DNA from: Phyllobacterium trifolii
Lineage (GTDB): Bacteria; Pseudomonadota; Alphaproteobacteria; Rhizobiales; Rhizobiaceae
Length of the DNA: 64,000 bases
Direction of reading: 5' to 3'
Assembly (NCBI RefSeq): GCF_014192095.1
Contig: NZ_JACHXN010000025.1
Coordinates: 1 to 64,000 of the forward strand
Positions 6,955 to 15,383 of this stretch are shown in pieces; positions within the stretch are counted from its first letter, which is position 1; each line of letters starts with the position of its first letter. The translations under genes and the position numbers were made by a program. The notes beneath the pieces are model-generated. The model saw only the letters and a program-made list of their open reading frames with translations, ran no database searches and was not told the DNA's origin.

Positions 6955-7734
6955 CTACGGGTGCTGACCAGCTGCTTCCAGGATCAATTGGGCGATCTTG
7001 TCGGGATGGGAGATCAGCGAAAGATGGCTTGCCTTCACTTCGATCGTCTTGGCACCCATTCGCTTCGCCATGAAGCGTTCGAGGTCCGGGTTGATTGTCC
7101 GGTCTTCCGTCGAAACAGCATAGAAACTCGGCTTCGAGCGCCAGGCTGCCTGCGTGGTCTTGCCGGTGAGAAGAGCTTTTTGGAACGGCTCCTGGACTGC
7201 ATAAAGCACCTTGGCCTTTGCTTCCGGCAGGTCGCCCGCAAAGTCGCGCAGGAATGCAGTCTCGCTGAGGCGTCCTTCATCGCCGTCGAAAACGATGCCA
7301 GCGGTTGCCGGTGGCGTGGGAAATGTCTTGGCCAGCGCCGCGTAATCTTCGCCTGCGTCCGGTGCCCGCGCCGCGATGTAGACAAGCGCCGAGACATTGG
7401 GATGGACACCGGCTTCGCTGACAATCATCCCGGCAAAGGAATGTCCGACTAGAACTGTCGGGCCATCCTGCCGTGCCAGTACCCGCTGGACGGACGCAAC
7501 CGCTTCGGGGAGCGTCGTCAGGGGATTTTGTACGGAGGTGGCATTGAGGCCCGCCTTTTGCAATCGTGCGATCACCTCGGACCAGCATGATCCGTCGGCG
7601 AACAGTCCGTGCGCGAAAACAACATTGCGCGCCTTTGCCGGTGCGGGAGCCGCGGCCATGCTGCGGGTCGAGACTAGGGTGGCGGCGGCGCCGGCAACAA
7701 GGGCGGCTGAGAAAGTGCGTCTGTTCATCATCAT
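6955..7734 (-). CDS. Tat-exported alpha/beta hydrolase
   Basis: A 259-residue protein. The ATG at 7732-7734 follows AAGGAAAC; the frame remains open further upstream into mdcH but without support. MMMNRRTFSAALVAGAAATLV is a twin-arginine signal peptide. The mature protein has FAHGLFADGSCW (oxyanion loop), the nucleophile elbow VGHSFAGMI (Ser), and HLSLISHP near the end (catalytic His); E/D in STEDRTINPD fits the acid. This is the pattern of the EstC/salicylate-esterase-like alpha/beta hydrolases. The substrate is unknown. It lies 109 bases after mdcH on the same strand but has its own ribosome-binding site and probably its own role. Confidence 0.8.
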   Translation of the reverse strand: MMMNRRTFSAALVAGAAATLVSTRSMAAAPAPAKARNVVFAHGLFADGSCWSEVIARLQKAGLNATSVQNPLTTLPEAVASVQRVLARQDGPTVLVGHSFAGMIVSEAGVHPNVSALVYIAARAPDAGEDYAALAKTFPTPPATAGIVFDGDEGRLSETAFLRDFAGDLPEAKAKVLYAVQEPFQKALLTGKTTQAAWRSKPSFYAVSTEDRTINPDLERFMAKRMGAKTIEVKASHLSLISHPDKIAQLILEAAGQHP

Positions 7735-7843
7735 AGTGTGGTTTCCTTTGTGTTGGACAATTTGATGGATGGTATGCGGGCATGCAGGCTCAGAGTGGGA
7801 ACCCGGAGCGGTAGAAATCGGTTCGCAGCCAGGGCGTCGTGGC

Positions 7844-8764
7844 TTATCCGGGCGCGAGCCACTTGCGGATTCCTGCGACGGAACGGAAAGCGTCGGCGGC
7901 GTAGCTTTGAACGTCGGGAAGCGCTGCGCGCGCCATCTCGGCAAGCGCGTGCCCAGGCCCGAGATCCAAGGCGCGGTCGACGCCAGATTCGGAAAGAACG
8001 TCCAGGGTTGTGGCCCAATCGACTGGGGTTGCGACTTGGGCAGCCAGCTTCGCCGCTGCCGTCGCCACTGCGACGACGCGTTCGCCATCGCCGCCGGCTA
8101 GCAGAAGGCGACCGGCTATCGGCTCAGCCAATATCTCGGTTGCCAGCGCCGCCCGCAGGGGGGCGACTGCGGTTGCGAGATGAGTTGTGTGGGAGGCGAT
8201 TTTGACGGCGAGAAGATCGGCGCGGACTGCGCCAGCCGCCAAGGCCGCGGCGCAGATCGCGATGACATCGGGTTCACGGCCGCCTACTATGAACAGATTG
8301 CCGGGATTGGTGATCGCGATCGCGCAATGATGACGTTCCGTCAAGAGTTCGACCGTCGGTTGCCGCAACCCGCGGATATAACCTAGCCGTCCGCCGACGC
8401 CTCCTGCGGCATCCATCGCGCGCGCGCGTTCGTCAGTAAGTCTCAACGCAGTCGCGGCCGTCCAGATTCCCGCGATGCTCCAGGCGGCCATCTCGCCGAC
8501 ACTATAGCCGGTGACCGCGAGCTGCTCCGGAAGAGCATCTTGAATGCAGGCATGCAGCGTAAGCGCCGCCGTCACAGAAAGGATCTGGCTGGTGCGGTTG
8601 GTGGCCAGTCGAACGCTTTTGGCATTCTGCACTAGATGGCGCGGGTCGTCGCCGAGAAGGCGCGTGGCCTCCTCGAAGATCGTTGCAGCTTCCGGCCGGT
8701 CGGCAACGAGGCTGAACATATCCGCGGACTGCAAGCCTTGCCCGCCGCAAAGCAGAGCTAGCAT
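7844..8764 (-). CDS. mdcH: Malonate decarboxylase epsilon subunit (malonyl-CoA:ACP transacylase)
   Basis: Loads malonyl onto the thiol of the decarboxylase acyl-carrier protein to start the cycle. A 306-residue FabD-like protein: GGQGLQSADMF at the N-terminus and the active-site GYSVGEMAAW (Ser), with TDERARAMDAA and SHTTHLATAV in expected places. The ATG at 8762-8764 is chosen because homologues start at MLALLCGGQG; it overlaps the mdcB stop by seven bases. This is the last gene of the operon. Confidence 0.88.
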   Translation of the reverse strand: MLALLCGGQGLQSADMFSLVADRPEAATIFEEATRLLGDDPRHLVQNAKSVRLATNRTSQILSVTAALTLHACIQDALPEQLAVTGYSVGEMAAWSIAGIWTAATALRLTDERARAMDAAGGVGGRLGYIRGLRQPTVELLTERHHCAIAITNPGNLFIVGGREPDVIAICAAALAAGAVRADLLAVKIASHTTHLATAVAPLRAALATEILAEPIAGRLLLAGGDGERVVAVATAAAKLAAQVATPVDWATTLDVLSESGVDRALDLGPGHALAEMARAALPDVQSYAADAFRSVAGIRKWLAPG

Positions 8765-9609
8765 GGTGCCTCCAGACGATCGACAAAAAGCGCCATGGCC
8801 AACAGGTCTGCGCACCCGCCAGGGCTAAGATTGCGGGCGGTGAAAGCTCTGTGAATAGCAGTGGCCCGCGCTTGCCAGTCCGTTTGCGCCACACCGCCTT
8901 CCGCCAGGAAGGTCGATGCTTGCGCCTGTGCGAATGCCAGCCCGACCGCTCCACCCCGATGCAGGAGATTGGTGTCTTCGACGGAGGCGATCAGAGCCAT
9001 GCAGGCATGGACGCGCGCTGCCTCGTCGCCACGAGCAAACCCACGGCCAGCTCGAAGTGCCGGCAGGGCGATCTTGTAGACCGACGGTAGGCCCTGTGCT
9101 GCCTCGGCGCGAGCGCCACCAGCACCATAGTATCGTGCCGCATTGGCGCCGTGGCTGTGCAAAGAAACCGGGCCCGTCAGAATAGCCTGCCCCCATCGCT
9201 CGGCGATGATCACACCGAGAGAGCGGTGTATGCCGTAAACATGTCGAAAGCCCGCAGCGGCAGCAAGAAGCCCCAGGCCGAAGATTGCGCCGCGATGGGT
9301 GTTCACACCGCCCGTCGCAGTGAGCATGGCACCCTCAGCGGCGATGCCGATCGCACGCAGGCGATCCATGCCAGCGCCTACAGCGCCCGCCGCCGCGAGA
9401 TCGGCAAGAAATGGGGCGAGCGTTTCCGCGCTGCGGATCAGCAGCGCAGCGTCCATGTCAGAATGCGCGCCATTGTCGATGTGACTGACCAAGCCGGGCT
9501 TTGGATGGGTTTCGACTTCCAGCCTCAGACAGAGCGCTGCGAGGTCGCCGACATCTTCACTCCTGAAGCTCGGCTCGAACGTATAGGCGAGCGAAGTCGT
9601 GGCGATCAT
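8758..9609 (-). CDS. mdcB: Triphosphoribosyl-dephospho-CoA synthase
   Basis: Makes 2'-(5''-triphosphoribosyl)-3'-dephospho-CoA, the precursor of the prosthetic group of MdcC. A 283-residue CitG/MdcB-family protein with ETHPKPGLVSHIDNGAHSDMD, GVNTHRGAIFGLGLL (the THRGAIF motif is diagnostic) and the C-terminal NLSPGGCADLLAMALFVDRL. Its start overlaps the mdcG stop by four bases (ATGA). In Pseudomonas-type operons mdcB follows mdcA; here it lies between mdcG and mdcH. Confidence 0.88.
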   Translation of the reverse strand: MIATTSLAYTFEPSFRSEDVGDLAALCLRLEVETHPKPGLVSHIDNGAHSDMDAALLIRSAETLAPFLADLAAAGAVGAGMDRLRAIGIAAEGAMLTATGGVNTHRGAIFGLGLLAAAAGFRHVYGIHRSLGVIIAERWGQAILTGPVSLHSHGANAARYYGAGGARAEAAQGLPSVYKIALPALRAGRGFARGDEAARVHACMALIASVEDTNLLHRGGAVGLAFAQAQASTFLAEGGVAQTDWQARATAIHRAFTARNLSPGGCADLLAMALFVDRLEAPC

Positions 9610-10256
9610 CGCATGCCTCCCGCGAGAATATCGGCTCGGCAGACGACGCGCACGTCTCGCAGACCTTTGACAATGATGCTGCTACCAGCGCCTGCACCTC
9701 GCAGTTCTCGCCACTGCACGGCTCCCGCGGCGTTATGAATTTCGCCGTCGATTCGCATCAGCGCGGTCTCGTCAATGGCCGTGATGCCCTCGAGCAGGGA
9801 TTCGACATCGCCACCGGGGGGTAAATACCACAGTAGATCGAGGTCCGAGGCAGCGGAAAGGTAGGGCAACGCTGTAAGGCACTGCCAAGCCAGGCTGCCG
9901 AAGACCCGGGTAGTTGCATCAAGGCGGATCAACTGGGCGATGCATGGGTGCCAGCAGGCGGGTGCTGATAGGACGGCGGCGGACAGGAACGGCGGCGGAT
10001 CTGCGCGCAGGATATCGTCCGGATCGAGCGTTACCGCGATGCGGCGTTTACCCTGTGCGAGCGGCAGGGGAAGACCGAGAGCCACCTTTCGCGCGTCGTC
10101 GCTGCAGAGCGGGCGTCTGACGACAAGCGGATAGCCGGCATCGACCCATCCCGCGACGAGGGGCTCATTCGCCAGGTCGGGGCGCTGCGCCATCAATGCG
10201 GACCATGCGCGCGGCGAGGGTTTTACCATCGTGTGGCGCGGGAAAATCTCAGGCAT
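9606..10256 (-). CDS. mdcG: Phosphoribosyl-dephospho-CoA transferase (holo-ACP synthase of malonate decarboxylase)
   Basis: Attaches the phosphoribosyl-dephospho-CoA group to the serine of MdcC. A 216-residue protein: PRHTMVKPSPRAW at the N-terminus, then VAGWVDAGYPLVVRRP, VFGSLAWQCLTALPYLSAASDLDLLW (the nucleotidyltransferase-like G-S-x-D-x-D part), and EIHNAAGAVQWREL. The ATG at 10254-10256 is set by a GGAGG eight bases upstream and by homologue starts; a longer frame to 10385 has no support. It overlaps the mdcE end by eight bases. Confidence 0.86.
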   Translation of the reverse strand: MPEIFPRHTMVKPSPRAWSALMAQRPDLANEPLVAGWVDAGYPLVVRRPLCSDDARKVALGLPLPLAQGKRRIAVTLDPDDILRADPPPFLSAAVLSAPACWHPCIAQLIRLDATTRVFGSLAWQCLTALPYLSAASDLDLLWYLPPGGDVESLLEGITAIDETALMRIDGEIHNAAGAVQWRELRGAGAGSSIIVKGLRDVRVVCRADILAGGMR

Positions 10257-10965
10257 GGGATGCCTCCTTTTCGACGCGCTGAGCGATGGAGGCCGCTTTT
10301 GGTCGCCCGCCTCGGCCTTCTCCCAAACGATCGCGTGCGTCCCCGCCGGTCTGCTCGGCCAGAAGTGCGAGAAACTGTTCGGCAAGCGATTGATCGGGAT
10401 TCCATACGGCGTGGATGGCGCCGGTCTGCGCCAGGTTTTCCAGACCCGGCGCGAACACCGGTGTCTTCTCGGCCTTCGCCTTCAGGACCTCAATCGGCAG
10501 TTTGGTGACACGTGCCATCGACGGCAGATCCATCACAGCCGGGTGTGCGCCCGGGAGTGCGACAAGCGTGCCGGTGGCCAGTGCGGTCGCAATGAAGGCG
10601 CCGGCAGCGCTACCGCCATAGAGCAGGCCGATGGTCCTATGGCCCTGCGCCCCGGCCAGCAGCAGCGTCTTGGCCAAGTGGGCCAGGCATTCGCTGAGGC
10701 CCAGCAGTTCGTCACGCCGGCTCATCCGTTGACTGGAGGAGTCGATCAGCACGAGAATGGGCGCAGCGCTCCCTTTGCGCGTAATCTCCAACACATGGCC
10801 GGCAAGGATGAGCGCACCTTCGCAGCCGAGCGGGCTTTGACCGGCGATGCCGATGACATGAACCTTGATTGCGTTGATGATGCCGCTACCGGAGATCAGA
10901 TTGCCCGTGACAGCCACCTCATGGCCGCCCGGGAACAGCGAAGCCAGGATATCAGCGAGCTCCAT
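10249..10965 (-). CDS. mdcE: Malonate decarboxylase gamma subunit
   Basis: With MdcD it forms the carboxy-lyase that decarboxylates malonyl-ACP to acetyl-ACP. A 238-residue crotonase-fold protein with GQSPLGCEGALILAGHVLE, LVLIDSSSQRMSRRDELLGL and LYGGSAAGAFIATAL. The ATG at 10963-10965 follows GGGAGA and starts MELADILASLFPGGH as expected; the frame extending to 11223 is an overlap into mdcD. It overlaps the mdcD stop by 14 bases, showing translational coupling. Confidence 0.88.
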   Translation of the reverse strand: MELADILASLFPGGHEVAVTGNLISGSGIINAIKVHVIGIAGQSPLGCEGALILAGHVLEITRKGSAAPILVLIDSSSQRMSRRDELLGLSECLAHLAKTLLLAGAQGHRTIGLLYGGSAAGAFIATALATGTLVALPGAHPAVMDLPSMARVTKLPIEVLKAKAEKTPVFAPGLENLAQTGAIHAVWNPDQSLAEQFLALLAEQTGGDARDRLGEGRGGRPKAASIAQRVEKEASHA

Positions 10966-11851
10966 TGGCCGTCTCCCGCTTGTTCGTAGTGCGTCGCAAA
11001 AATTCGTCGGTTGCAAGGCCTGGTATTTCGGTGGGCTCGCTGACGCCAATGTCTGTCCAGATATCAATGGCATCATGCGCCTTGCCGAAACGGTGGAGGC
11101 GGTGTTCGAGACGTTGCTGCTCGGCCTCCAGCACGTCGGCATCAAGCCGGCCGTTCCCAGCAAGCACAATGAGCGCAGCTTCGCGGAAGGCCAGGACATC
11201 GTCATCGGCGAAGGCATCGGCACCGCCGATCAGATAGCGGTGCTTACCGCCCATTGTCCGCCAGACAAGGGCGCGGTCGCGCGAGTCGAATTCCTCAATC
11301 CCCTTGTTTGTCTCGATCACTTCCGGACCGCTGACGCTGATGCGACCCTGTTCCGAAACGATCAAGGCAGAGCAGCAACCGGCGATCAGACTGCCACCGC
11401 CATAGCATCCGGCGCGGCCACCGATCAGGCCGACGACCTGCACGCCAGCCATCCGCGCCTCGACGAGTGCGCGCATGATTTCGGCAATGGCGAGTTCGCC
11501 GGCATTGGCCTCCTGCAGTCTGACACCGCCGGTGTCGAACAGGATCAGCACAGGTTCTCCGAGCGTTCGGGCGGCCCGCAGAAGGCCGGTGAGCTTGGCG
11601 CCATGCACTTCGCCGAAAGCACCGCCCATGAAGCGTCCCTCCTGAGCCGCTACCAATATGCGGCGACCTTCGAGAGTGCCGTGACCGACAATGATGCCAT
11701 CGTCGAATTGTTCCGGCAGATCGAAGATCGCCAGATGCGGGCTGATCTCACGCTGCTCGGGGCCGATAAATTCTGCGAAGCTGCCGGGATCGAGCAGTGC
11801 TGCGACCCGCTGGCGGGCGCCCGCTTCATACCAACTGTTTTCGGACGTCAT
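10952..11851 (-). CDS. mdcD: Malonate decarboxylase beta subunit
   Basis: Carboxyltransferase-like partner of MdcE in the biotin-independent decarboxylase. A 299-residue protein with WYEAGARQRVAALLDPGSF, EGRFMGGAFGEVHGAKL, LFDTGGVRLQEANAGE and ISVSGPEVIETNKGIEEF, all typical of MdcD. The start overlaps the mdcC stop by four bases (ATGA). Confidence 0.9.
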   Translation of the reverse strand: MTSENSWYEAGARQRVAALLDPGSFAEFIGPEQREISPHLAIFDLPEQFDDGIIVGHGTLEGRRILVAAQEGRFMGGAFGEVHGAKLTGLLRAARTLGEPVLILFDTGGVRLQEANAGELAIAEIMRALVEARMAGVQVVGLIGGRAGCYGGGSLIAGCCSALIVSEQGRISVSGPEVIETNKGIEEFDSRDRALVWRTMGGKHRYLIGGADAFADDDVLAFREAALIVLAGNGRLDADVLEAEQQRLEHRLHRFGKAHDAIDIWTDIGVSEPTEIPGLATDEFLRRTTNKRETANGAR

Positions 11852-12165
11852 GCTTCAAGCTCCTCGATCAGACGGACACCTTGAGCGAGACGCAGAGAGA
11901 CCATATCCGGCCGCGCCCCGCCGTCATTGATGGAGATGTGCAGGCCGCCCGCCGGCCGCCGCGTCACAAAGTCCTCGATCACCGCTTCCCACACGGCTGC
12001 AAAACCGCGCGCTGCCGTGGCGATATCGATTATGCAGATGTTTGCTGGCAAATTGCGCTCGAGAAGCACTTCCAGATTGCCCGAGGCGACGACGCCGACG
12101 ATGGCTCTTGCACGGGTACCGGTGGCGGGGGTTGACGGCTTCATTGTGAAACTGAGCTTTTCCAT
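11848..12165 (-). CDS. mdcC: Malonate decarboxylase delta subunit (acyl carrier protein)
   Basis: A 105-residue carrier protein that holds malonyl and acetyl on its 2'-(5''-phosphoribosyl)-3'-dephospho-CoA arm. The attachment serine is very probably S28 in IVGVVASGNLEVLLE, matching the conserved SGNLEVL of MdcC/CitD. The C-terminal GGLHISINDGGARPDMVSLRL is also typical. The ATG at 12163-12165 follows GAGGGGAAAC. It lies 16 bases after mdcA. Confidence 0.9.
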   Translation of the reverse strand: MEKLSFTMKPSTPATGTRARAIVGVVASGNLEVLLERNLPANICIIDIATAARGFAAVWEAVIEDFVTRRPAGGLHISINDGGARPDMVSLRLAQGVRLIEELEA

Positions 12166-12181
12166 GGTACGTTTCCCCTCA

Positions 12182-13828
12182 TTACCAATTTCGGAACTGA
12201 CTCGGAGGCTGATAGAGACCACCCGAGGCCAGCATGAGATCCTTGATCGAGCGCGCTGCCAGCATGCGGCGGTCCGCATCGAGCGGATCGATACCGAGAT
12301 CCTCCGGGCGGCGGATGACGCCGCGTGCGCGTAGCCGTTCGACCATCTTGCGATCACGTGCCCGCCCTACATCGGTGTAACCGGCAACACCGCGGATTGC
12401 CTGTTCGCGCTCGTCATTGTCGCGACAGAGCAAGAGGTTGGCGATGCCATCCTCGGTGATGATGTGGCTAACGTCATCGCCGTAGATCATGACCGGTGCG
12501 AGGTCGAGGTCGAGCTTATCCGCAAGTTCGAGGGCGTCGAGCTGTTCTACAAACAGCGGCACGTTCTTTTCACCAAAGGTCTCGCCGATCTGGACCACCA
12601 GTTTACGCCCGCGGCGCAGGCCTGCTGCGGCATTGGGATCGGCATCAGCGCCCGCTTTCAGCCAGGGCTCGCTCGGATGGCGACGCCCGCGCGAATCAGA
12701 CCCCATGTTGGGGGCACCGCCAAAGCCGGCGATGCGGTTGGTCGTAACCGTCGAACTATGGCCCTGGAGATCGATCTGTAGAGTGGAGCCGATGAACATG
12801 TCGCAGGCATAGAGCCCCGCGACCTGGCAATACGCGCGGTTGGAGCGGAGTGATCCATCCGGGCCGGTAAAGAAGATGTCGGACCGCGCCGAGAGATAAT
12901 CGTCCATGCCGACTTCGGAGCCGAAACTGTGGATCTGCTCCACCCAGCCGGCCTCGATTGCCGGAATGAGCGTGGGATGCGGATTGAGCGCAAAATGCGT
13001 GCAGATCTTGCCCTTCAGACCAAGTTTTTCGCCGTAGGTGGGCAATAGCAGCTCGATGGCGGCGGTGTTGAAGCCGATGCCATGGTTGAGACGGCGAACA
13101 CCGTAGGGCGCATAGAGCCCCTTGATGGCGAGCATTGCCGTCAAGATCTGCGTCTCAGTGATCGCGCCCGGATCGCGGGTGAACAGCGGTTCGACATAGA
13201 ACGGTTTTTTTGCGTCAACGACGAAATGGACCAAGTCTCCGGGGATATCGACGCGCGGCACCTTGTCGACGATCTCGGCCACTTGCGCCACAACCATGCC
13301 GCTCTTGAAGCTCGTGGCTTCCACGACGGTCGGCGTATCCTCGGTGTTGGGGCCGGTGTAGAGGTTGCCGTCCCGATCTGCACTGACCGCGGCGATCAAC
13401 GCCACCTGCGGCGTCAGATCAATGAAATAGCGGGCGAAGAGCTCCAGATAAGTATGGACGGCGCCGAGCTCGATCTTGCCGCCGGACAGCATGCGCGCGA
13501 TGCGCGTCGATTGCGGGCCCGAATAGGAGAAGTCCAGCCGCTTGGCGACGCCCTTCTCGAACACATCGAGATGCTCCGGCAGCACGACGCCCGATTGCAC
13601 CATGTGGAGATCATGGATCTTGCCGGGATCGAGATTGGCAAGTGCCTTGGCGAGTATATCGGCTTGCTTCTGATTATCGCCCTCCAGGCAGACGCGATCA
13701 CCTGGCCGGAGGACTGCTTCCAGGAATTGAGGGAGGTCATCCAAGGCGACGCTCTTGCCGCAGGCATAGCGCTGGCCGGCATAGCGTCGCAGTGCGAGAG
13801 CCTCCTTTTGTGTACTCCAGTTCCGCAT
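12182..13828 (-). CDS. mdcA: Malonate decarboxylase alpha subunit (acetyl-ACP:malonate ACP transferase)
   Basis: Swaps acetyl for malonyl on the carrier protein. A 548-residue protein, the normal size, starting MRNWSTQKEALALRRYAGQRY after GGAG; the longer frame to 13879 is less likely. Motifs include LEGDNQKQADILAKAL, HTYLELFARYFIDLTPQVALIA, YGVRRLNHGIGFNTAAIELLLPTYG and PNMGSDSRGRRHPSEPWLKAG. It is the first gene of a seven-gene leftward operon; the promoter must lie in the 70 bases before it or in the regulator remnant beyond. Confidence 0.93.
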   Translation of the reverse strand: MRNWSTQKEALALRRYAGQRYACGKSVALDDLPQFLEAVLRPGDRVCLEGDNQKQADILAKALANLDPGKIHDLHMVQSGVVLPEHLDVFEKGVAKRLDFSYSGPQSTRIARMLSGGKIELGAVHTYLELFARYFIDLTPQVALIAAVSADRDGNLYTGPNTEDTPTVVEATSFKSGMVVAQVAEIVDKVPRVDIPGDLVHFVVDAKKPFYVEPLFTRDPGAITETQILTAMLAIKGLYAPYGVRRLNHGIGFNTAAIELLLPTYGEKLGLKGKICTHFALNPHPTLIPAIEAGWVEQIHSFGSEVGMDDYLSARSDIFFTGPDGSLRSNRAYCQVAGLYACDMFIGSTLQIDLQGHSSTVTTNRIAGFGGAPNMGSDSRGRRHPSEPWLKAGADADPNAAAGLRRGRKLVVQIGETFGEKNVPLFVEQLDALELADKLDLDLAPVMIYGDDVSHIITEDGIANLLLCRDNDEREQAIRGVAGYTDVGRARDRKMVERLRARGVIRRPEDLGIDPLDADRRMLAARSIKDLMLASGGLYQPPSQFRNW

Positions 13829-13898
13829 TTCTGGTACTCCGTGCACAACTTGTCCCAGTCTTAGCGAGGCAACGATCAAAGCTCTATTATACTTAGGT

Positions 13899-14221
13899 GT
13901 GGTCGCTAAAAGCCAAGCGGTGCTCAGAATGTGCGTCAGGCTGGCGACCTATCGGATGACACCGCTTGAGCGTAGCCATCTGATAGAATTGCACGATGCC
14001 TCCGAGCAGCTAGTCGCGCGGGGTGATTTCCATGCCTACAACGCCTTCAACTTGGAATTCCACGAGGGTCAATATCGCGCCACTCACAATGGCTTCCTAG
14101 CCGAACAAGCGATTGCAGTGCGCGCTAGACTTAACGCCTTCCGGCGCACCCAGTTGCGGCAGGGAGAACGCCTGGCAGATCCAGGGATGAACATGAGGCT
14201 ATCAGGATCGCCGATGCGTAG
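13899..14221 (+). pseudogene. Remnant of a GntR/FCD-type regulator, divergent to mdcA
   Basis: The frame from 13899 reads RLATYRMTPLERSHLIELHDA, GDFHAYNAFNLEFHEGQYRATHN and RARLNAFRRTQLR, the ligand-binding FCD half of a GntR-family regulator. The winged-helix DNA-binding half (about 70-80 residues) is absent. Near 14180 a frameshift occurs: the other frame continues with the family motif RDEHEAIRIADA and then a TAG at 14219-14221, so the protein is broken at both ends. FCD regulators (MdcY and MatR types) commonly control malonate operons, and this position is the expected one. From here to 14447 nothing else is recognised. Confidence 0.75.
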
Positions 14222-14447
14222 AGTCAATGTGGAGTCAAGAAAAGTTCCCGAAAAAGAGTTTGAAATGCGGTTTTGCAATTCCCGACTAGATACCGTATCT
14301 CGTCCAAAACGGCCGAAAATACGCGGAATTTATGAGATAGCTAAATTGCCTTTGGCTAATTTCTAATATGCAATCTTTATTAAGCATAATGACGCATCTG
14401 TAAGGTACCTGTGACGCACCGTCCACGATTCGATACGGAACTCCTTC

Positions 14448-15266
14448 ATGAAACGACTTGCAGCCAGTATATTGACCCTCTTGCTCGCCGGCTGCACCAC
14501 GGTTGACTACGACTTCTCCGCACCAAAGCAAACTTCGGCCGTTCAACAGATCGCCGCCCCGACAGGCAATGTGAGCGCGCCGCGTTTCGGTGATCGCGAT
14601 CCTCACGACTGGACCGGCAAGACCCCGTGGCGATATCCGATTCATGGAACGGACGTCTCGAAATATCAGTCCACAGTTGATTGGCAGACGGTACGCAGCA
14701 GCCGTATTTCCTTTGTCTTCATAAAGGCGACCGAAGGCGGCGACAGGTTCGACGAACGATTTGGCCAGAACTGGGCGGCGGCGCGCGCTGCAGGCATCCC
14801 TCGCGGTGCCTATCACTTCTATTATTTCTGCCGTACCGCCAAGGAACAGGCGCGCTGGTTCATCGAGCATGTTCCTAACGACCCCGGGGCTTTGCCCCCG
14901 GTTCTCGACATGGAGTGGAACGCCGCTTCTCCAACCTGCAAGCTCAGGCCAAATGCTGCTGTCGTGCGCGGCGAAATGCGCACCTTCCTGGATATCCTAG
15001 AACGTCACTACGGCAAGCGGCCAATCATCTATACGACCGTCGATTTCTTCGACGATAACGATCTGAGGCAACTTGCCAATTATCCATTCTGGTTGCGCTC
15101 GGTGGCAGGTCACCCCGATGAGAAGTACGGACCGCATCCCTGGACGTTCTGGCAATATACCGGGACCGGAGCAGTCCCTGGCATACGCGGCGACGCAGAT
15201 ATCAATGTTTTCGCGGGCAATGAAAGCGCCTGGAAACAGTGGCTGGTGCGCAACAAGGTCCGATAA
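14448..15266 (+). CDS. Lipoprotein glycoside hydrolase family 25 lysozyme
   Basis: A muramidase cutting the MurNAc-GlcNAc bond. A 272-residue protein with a lipoprotein signal peptide, LLLAGC lipobox with Cys16, so it is anchored in a membrane. The GH25 barrel begins at HGTDVSKYQSTVDWQTV (first Asp), has FIKATEGG, GAYHFYYFC and the catalytic pair in VLDMEWN (D-x-E), then PIIYTTVDF and the closing WTFWQYTGTGAVPGI. It is followed by a lytic transglycosylase, so both neighbours act on peptidoglycan. Confidence 0.9.
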   Translation: MKRLAASILTLLLAGCTTVDYDFSAPKQTSAVQQIAAPTGNVSAPRFGDRDPHDWTGKTPWRYPIHGTDVSKYQSTVDWQTVRSSRISFVFIKATEGGDRFDERFGQNWAAARAAGIPRGAYHFYYFCRTAKEQARWFIEHVPNDPGALPPVLDMEWNAASPTCKLRPNAAVVRGEMRTFLDILERHYGKRPIIYTTVDFFDDNDLRQLANYPFWLRSVAGHPDEKYGPHPWTFWQYTGTGAVPGIRGDADINVFAGNESAWKQWLVRNKVR

Positions 15267-15383
15267 AGCTTAGCGCCAGCGTTTTCTCGCACTTCTTTGA
15301 CTTCACGCCATCCACATATTCGTGCATTAGCAGGAAAAATTCCGCGTGTACTGAACGCGCCCGTTATCAATGAGATTTTTCTT

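Noticed and set aside
8758-9738. Plus-strand frames opposite mdcB and mdcG
   Set aside because: GC-driven shadows; the minus-strand genes carry diagnostic motifs such as THRGAIF.
10865-11884. 339-codon open frame opposite mdcE and mdcD
   Set aside because: Antisense shadow caused by high GC; mdcD and mdcE match their families over their full length.
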